From: Ruminococcus sp. UBA4275
Lineage (GTDB): Bacteria > Bacillota > Clostridia > Oscillospirales > Ruminococcaceae
Reading direction: 5' to 3'
DNA: 43,895 nucleotides
NCBI GenBank assembly: GCA_002395085.1
Contig: DGVV01000123.1
Coordinates: 1-43,895, forward strand
The position numbers and the translations under genes are program-made. Shown here one piece after another: positions 39,760-43,895 of the stretch. The notes under the pieces are model-generated. The model was not told where the DNA came from, ran no database searches, and worked only from the letters and a program-made list of their open reading frames with translations. The number at the start of each line of letters is the position of its first letter. Positions within the stretch are counted from its first letter, which is position 1.

Positions 39760-42700
39760 ATGACATTGAACACACATCTGAAAAAAACGTTTGCAGTGGT
39801 GTCTTCTGCGATTTGCTGCATGACCGGTTTCAGCCCGGTGATGCCTGCAACCGCCGGTGATACCCCCGACTCAGAGCCCGTCCGCAAGGCTTTGCTGGTT
39901 GAGGACGCCCTTCCCTGGAAGGAGAACACGAACAGCACGGTGCTGAGTTCTATGGGCGTCGAGTTTACCAAGACGACGACTGCCAAGTTCCTCAATGAGA
40001 ATCTCGGTAATTATTCTATTCTGATTTTCGCAAATGACCAGAGCTTCAGCACCTATGAGAACTATTCCTCCTTCATGAACCGTGTGGAGGACTTCGCATG
40101 GCTGGGCGGCGTGGTCGTGTTCGGCGCCTGCGATTCCGGCTGGGCAAACGGCCAGCTCAATACGGCTCTGCCGGGCGGTGTCACAAAGACGACACGCTAT
40201 GAGTATAAGAACTATATTGTGGACGCGGATCATCCGATCGTGAAGAATTCCGGTCTGACCGATACTGATCTGTATTCCAATTATTGCAGCCATGTCTGCT
40301 TCAATGAATCCACGCTCCCGGCAGGCAGTAATGTCATCCTGCGCGATACGACGAAGAAAGAGCCGACGCTTGTGGAGTATCCGATCGGTGACGGCGCTGT
40401 CATCGCTTCCGGTCTGACCTGGGAACATAACTACGGACACTATAAGGATAACAGCGGCACATACAAGGCATTTGCACGGAAAGCACTGGATGATATGTTT
40501 GAGTATGCGCTCGACCTCAGCTCCGGTGAAGTGGATATGACGCCGCCTGTGGCACTGAGCGTCAGCGGCGATAAGAAAATGAACTGCAACGGCGGCAAGG
40601 GTGACCTGACCGCGAAAGCTAAGAATATCAGCGAGGTCGCAGCAGTGAATCTCTCGCTGGAAGTCGGTGATCTGCCGGCAGGCATTTCGCTGGCAGGCGG
40701 TGACGAGAACCCGAAGACATATACCCGTCTTGAGCCGGGTCAGTCGTTCAGTGCAAGCTGGACCTTCAAGACCACGCTGAAGACTGCGAAGAAGGTTCAG
40801 GTTCCGGTTAAGCTGAGCTACAGCACCGTCACCGGCGTGAAGGCTACCAAGACAGTCTATAAGACATTTGATGTCGTGCAGGATATTGAGAAAAAGGCAA
40901 TCCTGATGATCCCCGGCATTGCAGGCACGAGACTGTATGCGAATGCAAATATGAATTCCGAGGATGTCATTCCGGAGCCGTTCAGAAGTGACTCGGATTA
41001 TCATCAGTCCTACACGTCGGGACGCCGTTTCTGGGCTCCTGCTGAAGCAGATGAACACTGGGGTATCAATAATCTGCTGCTATACAAAAAAGAGGTTCAG
41101 ACAGAAGCAATGATGCTCAACTGCGATGAAAGCGGCAACTCCATTGCAAATCTGCGTACTGAGTATCTCGATGAGGGCGGTCAGAACGGTGCCGCTGATA
41201 CCTACACAAAGCTGGTCAACAAGCTGAAGGCTGATTTCGGTGATGAGTATACCGTCGAATTTTTCCCGTATGACTGGCGCAACAGCATTACGGATGCCGC
41301 ACAGCAGCTTGAGGATTACATTAACGACAATGGCTTTACAAATGTGACGCTGGTCTGCCACAGCATGGGCGGTCTGGTCGGTTCTACTTATCTGACCAGT
41401 GCAGCGAACCGCGAAAAGGTTGACAAGTTCATTACGCTCGGTACGCCGTATCTCGGCGCTCCGAAGGCACTGTATGTGTTTGAAACCGGCGGATTGATGG
41501 ACTGGCCTGCATCCCAGGTTATGGATGAACCGCTGAAAGCCATTGCAAACAACGCCCGTTCCGTGTACGAGCTGCTTCCGACTGCCAACTATTTCAACCT
41601 GAACGGTACGACCTATGTGGTGAAGCGCGATGATGGCGGATGGGGTCATTTTGATACCAAGACTGATCTGAACTACAGCGATACGAAGGACCTGATTGAG
41701 AACAGAGACTGGTATAAGACCGCAAATGGCGGTAAAAAGAGCTTCGTGACATGGGCTGAGAATGCGACTGCTGCCCTCTTTAACGGCGATCAGCATATCA
41801 CTGAGCTTGTGGACAGCTATTATATTGTCGGTGAAAAGAAGAAAACGATTACCAAAGTCGAGGAGCTTTTTGATACCAACGGCAATTTTGATGAGTGCAG
41901 TGATACAGATAAGCCGAAGGCTGGCGACGGCACTGTGCCGCTGATCAGTGCTACGATCGGCGGAACCACCCCGAATGCCAAGACCTACTATATTTCGGAG
42001 ACGCATACCGGTCTTGTCAGCAATGACAATACCCTTGCGCTGGTTACGAACATCATCAAGGATGATCCGAACAACTACAATCACAAGAAGATCAAGAACG
42101 GTTCTGAGCGCGCAGGCGGCAGACCGATGATGTTTGCACCGGGCGCACAGGTCATGGCACTGGACGACGATGACGAGGAAGAAGAAAGCGACATCTCCCT
42201 GAAGATCCGTGTGGACAGCGATGTTGCTGACCTCGCTATGATCGAGGATGACGGCACAGAGTGGGCACATATCAGCCAGGATGAGTACCTCAATGAGAAA
42301 GAGGATGAAGCAGAGTTCGATCTGATCGGCAAGAATTACAACATCAAGCTCGGCTTCTTTGATGACAACCTCTACAACGCCAAGATGATCGGCAACGGCG
42401 ACGGCAAGATGGACTACACCTTCTCCGTGTTTGATCTGGATGATGAAATCCGCCGCGTGATCTTCTTTGATGTTGAGATCAAGGAGGGAATGCTCCTCTA
42501 CAGCAAGACTGACCGCGAAGGCGTGATTACGCTGGATGTCGATGAGGACGGCGACGGCGAAATTGACTATCAGATCGAGCCGGATTACGACCTCTACGGT
42601 GATGACATTGAGCGCTTTGACAACGGTGAATACAATAAAAACGAGAACCAGTACAGCGAATCGAATGTGATCGCAGCAGAGGGCATGGAGCTTCATGCCG

Positions 42701-43194
42701 GTACGCTGAATGTGGAGAAGACCATCTCCTGCGAGGGCGTTTGCGAGTGGAACTGCGGCGACATTCACGCAGAACTCCGCAACATCAATGAGCTGTACAT
42801 CAATCATCAGCTTGTGGAATCTGAGATGACCGCTGACTATGCAGCCGCTTCTGCCGGTATTGATGCCGTGTTCGAGGGCGCAGAGAATGTTCTGCCGGAA
42901 GATGCTGTTTCCTTTGGCAGCATGGATATGATCTACTACACCGATCAGAACGTCACGGACTTCATCACGGATAACACGATTGCAGTTTATGTCGGCAGCA
43001 TCAATTCGGATGAGAATACCTTGTTCTATTCCGCTGCGGGTGACATCACCCTCTCCGCTTCTGACATCAGCTTTGACGGTGTGATCTATGCGCCGAACGG
43101 CACGGTCACGCTTTCCGCAGAGACGATCAACTTCCACGGCACGATTGTGGCAAAGAATGTTGTTATCCGCGGCGGCACTGTCAATATGGACTAA
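39760..43194 (+). CDS. Large secreted multidomain LCAT-like alpha/beta hydrolase
   Basis: A 1144-residue secreted protein. After a signal peptide (to about 32, PATA-G) comes a 215-residue domain resembling class I glutamine amidotransferase/ThuA folds (KALLVEDALPW, YSILIFANDQSF, GDGAVIASGLTWEHNYG). A CARDB-like Ig domain follows (about 265-375). Residues about 380-770 are an LCAT-type hydrolase: MIPGIAGTRLYA, FFPYDWRNSI, nucleophile Ser535 in CHSMGG, Asp723 (GDGTVPL) and His749 (ETHTGL). An acidic stretch (DDDDEEEESD) leads to a beta-rich C-terminal part ending with a strand-repeat domain (DGVIYAPNGTVTLSAETINF) like those on secreted adhesive proteins. No dockerin and no LPXTG are present. 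It may act on lipids, esters or glycans outside the cell; substrate unknown. Followed 36 bp later by a small membrane protein gene. Confidence 0.85.
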   Translation: MTLNTHLKKTFAVVSSAICCMTGFSPVMPATAGDTPDSEPVRKALLVEDALPWKENTNSTVLSSMGVEFTKTTTAKFLNENLGNYSILIFANDQSFSTYENYSSFMNRVEDFAWLGGVVVFGACDSGWANGQLNTALPGGVTKTTRYEYKNYIVDADHPIVKNSGLTDTDLYSNYCSHVCFNESTLPAGSNVILRDTTKKEPTLVEYPIGDGAVIASGLTWEHNYGHYKDNSGTYKAFARKALDDMFEYALDLSSGEVDMTPPVALSVSGDKKMNCNGGKGDLTAKAKNISEVAAVNLSLEVGDLPAGISLAGGDENPKTYTRLEPGQSFSASWTFKTTLKTAKKVQVPVKLSYSTVTGVKATKTVYKTFDVVQDIEKKAILMIPGIAGTRLYANANMNSEDVIPEPFRSDSDYHQSYTSGRRFWAPAEADEHWGINNLLLYKKEVQTEAMMLNCDESGNSIANLRTEYLDEGGQNGAADTYTKLVNKLKADFGDEYTVEFFPYDWRNSITDAAQQLEDYINDNGFTNVTLVCHSMGGLVGSTYLTSAANREKVDKFITLGTPYLGAPKALYVFETGGLMDWPASQVMDEPLKAIANNARSVYELLPTANYFNLNGTTYVVKRDDGGWGHFDTKTDLNYSDTKDLIENRDWYKTANGGKKSFVTWAENATAALFNGDQHITELVDSYYIVGEKKKTITKVEELFDTNGNFDECSDTDKPKAGDGTVPLISATIGGTTPNAKTYYISETHTGLVSNDNTLALVTNIIKDDPNNYNHKKIKNGSERAGGRPMMFAPGAQVMALDDDDEEEESDISLKIRVDSDVADLAMIEDDGTEWAHISQDEYLNEKEDEAEFDLIGKNYNIKLGFFDDNLYNAKMIGNGDGKMDYTFSVFDLDDEIRRVIFFDVEIKEGMLLYSKTDREGVITLDVDEDGDGEIDYQIEPDYDLYGDDIERFDNGEYNKNENQYSESNVIAAEGMELHAGTLNVEKTISCEGVCEWNCGDIHAELRNINELYINHQLVESEMTADYAAASAGIDAVFEGAENVLPEDAVSFGSMDMIYYTDQNVTDFITDNTIAVYVGSINSDENTLFYSAAGDITLSASDISFDGVIYAPNGTVTLSAETINFHGTIVAKNVVIRGGTVNMD

Positions 43195-43230
43195 GCGATT
43201 CTGAACGCAGCTTGTAAGGGAGGCACGAAT

Positions 43231-43635
43231 ATGCAATCTGTTTTTACATGGATCGGACAAACAATCCTGACAGGTCTGGGTCTCTTTGGACTGGAATTTC
43301 TGTATTATCTGTTTCCCTGGGGAGCAATGAAGACAGATACCAGCGCATGGCAAAAAGCAGGATTGTTTTTCCTGCCGGTGCTGATCGCTGCGGTCTATCT
43401 CATTGCGGTACATCTGCTCAGCACCCATACGCAGATCAGGCTTTCGGTTTCTGTCGTTATGACAGCGCCCGTTGCTGCGATTGCGTTCGCACTGCTGCTG
43501 GACATCATTCTGCACCCGAATTTCCTGAATCCGCAGCCTATGGATACGTTATCTCTTTTGATTATCGCTGGTGCTGCGGCAGGTTTTGTCTGGGTGCTTG
43601 GCATTCTCGGAAAGCTGTTTGGCTTCAGCAGATAA
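43231..43635 (+). CDS. Small four-helix membrane protein
   Basis: A 134-residue protein with four hydrophobic segments (about 7-30, 43-62, 70-92, 106-128) and very short loops. SD AAGGGAGG is present just before the ATG. It follows the LCAT-like gene closely and shares no known motif; co-expression with that secreted hydrolase is likely. No function is assigned. Confidence 0.78.
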   Translation: MQSVFTWIGQTILTGLGLFGLEFLYYLFPWGAMKTDTSAWQKAGLFFLPVLIAAVYLIAVHLLSTHTQIRLSVSVVMTAPVAAIAFALLLDIILHPNFLNPQPMDTLSLLIIAGAAAGFVWVLGILGKLFGFSR

Positions 43636-43690
43636 CAGGGCTGTGTTCCGTTTGCAGAACCGGCGGTTTCCGCGCAATATCTGAAACAAT

Positions 43691-43722
43691 GAGGGCTGCG
43701 ATACTTCTGTATCGCAGCCCTC
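43691..43722. terminator. Terminator-like hairpin after the membrane protein gene
   Basis: GAGGGCTGCGATAC pairs perfectly over 14 bp with GTATCGCAGCCCTC around TTCT. There is no T run, but the position 56 bp after the stop and the stability point to transcript termination or 3'-end protection. Confidence 0.65.
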
Positions 43723-43782
43723 AGCTTGTAGATAAAGTGTCTCCGACGGATTTATATTGAGGGCGCCGCTCGCTTCGCATGA

Positions 43783-43832
43783 ATTTGCAGGCAAATTCAC
43801 CTCAAACTCCCGCTTAAGGGCTACTAGCCCTT
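43783..43832. repeat. Two adjacent perfect palindromes
   Basis: GAATTTGC-ag-GCAAATTC (8-bp arms, about 43783-43800) and CTTAAGGGCTA-c-TAGCCCTTAAG (11-bp arms, about 43812-43834). Perfect arms with almost no loop are unusual for terminators and typical of REP-like units or mobile-element ends. Confidence 0.5.
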
Positions 43833-43895
43833 AAGAATCCCCTATTTTGTGAACCTAGAATTTCAACGCATTTACATTACTTTTCTTATAGTGGG

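Larger units (their letters stand above)
43636..43895. other. Palindrome-rich right edge
   Basis: 260 bp after the membrane protein gene with no supported coding frame. It holds three strong inverted repeats (one listed as a terminator-like hairpin) and could be a miniature mobile or REP-like element cut by the window end. Confidence 0.5.

Noticed and set aside
41080..43515. Open minus-strand frame of over 800 codons antisense to the LCAT-like gene
   Set aside because: No family similarity, no SD, and it crosses the sense gene end and the membrane protein gene.
1..43895. CRISPR arrays, tRNA or rRNA genes, phage or insertion-sequence genes
   Set aside because: None was found: no regularly spaced repeats, no cloverleaf-like segments in the gaps, and no transposase or integrase motifs in any supported frame.

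Overview
The window looks like chromosome from an anaerobic gut or rumen Firmicute of the Ruminococcus (Oscillospiraceae) type. This is inferred from a dockerin-bearing secreted protein, spoVG, a Firmicutes-type recJ-relA-MBL-hemZ-tatD block, cdaA-cdaR, a superoxide-reductase-like domain, moderate-to-high GC coding sequence and very consistent SD-led gene starts. Species cannot be fixed; a cellulosome-producing Ruminococcus such as R. champanellensis or a relative would fit. No rRNA, tRNA, CRISPR array, transposase, integrase or phage gene was seen, so most of the window is core chromosome with a more variable surface-protein section at the right end.

Layout. (1) 1-1417: a terminator, a small membrane protein and a degenerate PHP/CpsB-like protein on the minus strand, then divergent promoters. 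(2) 1418-5754, plus: a 1237-residue protein joining a LacI-type ligand-binding domain, GGDEF, EAL and a C-terminal beta-helix, overlapping plsY by 4 nt. (3) 13344 down to 5793, minus: a tightly packed run of zinc-ribbon membrane protein, TPM-domain protein, gltX, mini zinc ribbon, alpha/beta hydrolase continuous with a superoxide-reductase domain, aldo/keto reductase with ferredoxin tail, an unknown protein and an AguB-type amidase. (4) 18071 down to 13467, minus: murC-lexA-zapA-U32 protein. (5) spoVG (plus) faces a yfhO-like gene plus a nudix hydrolase (minus). (6) 29647 down to 22326, minus: recJ-relA-MBL-hemZ-tatD. (7) A Wzz-like protein (minus), an unknown helical protein (plus) and cdaA-cdaR (plus). 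(8) 35516-43895: dockerin protein, DUF3737 beta-helix gene with a 70-residue partner, divergent LysR regulator, a candidate 22-residue cysteine-rich peptide gene, a large secreted LCAT-like hydrolase with a small membrane protein, and a palindrome-rich edge.

How the genes work together. Three nucleotide second messengers are represented: c-di-GMP (GGDEF-EAL protein), (p)ppGpp (RelA/SpoT homolog) and c-di-AMP (CdaA with its regulator CdaR). Much of the rest concerns the envelope: plsY, murC, zapA, yfhO-like, Wzz-like and the secreted proteins. Genes in the minus-strand runs are joined by ATGA or similar stop/start overlaps, implying translational coupling.

Most unusual items: the GGDEF-EAL protein with a beta-helix tail; the hydrolase/superoxide-reductase open frame with an internal SD; the small Cys-rich peptide transcription unit; two secreted or signalling proteins that keep a fold but have lost catalytic residues; and a set of promoters with nearly invariant 17-nt spacing and a TGn extension before the -10. 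All functional calls are from reading the sequence; no database search was run.
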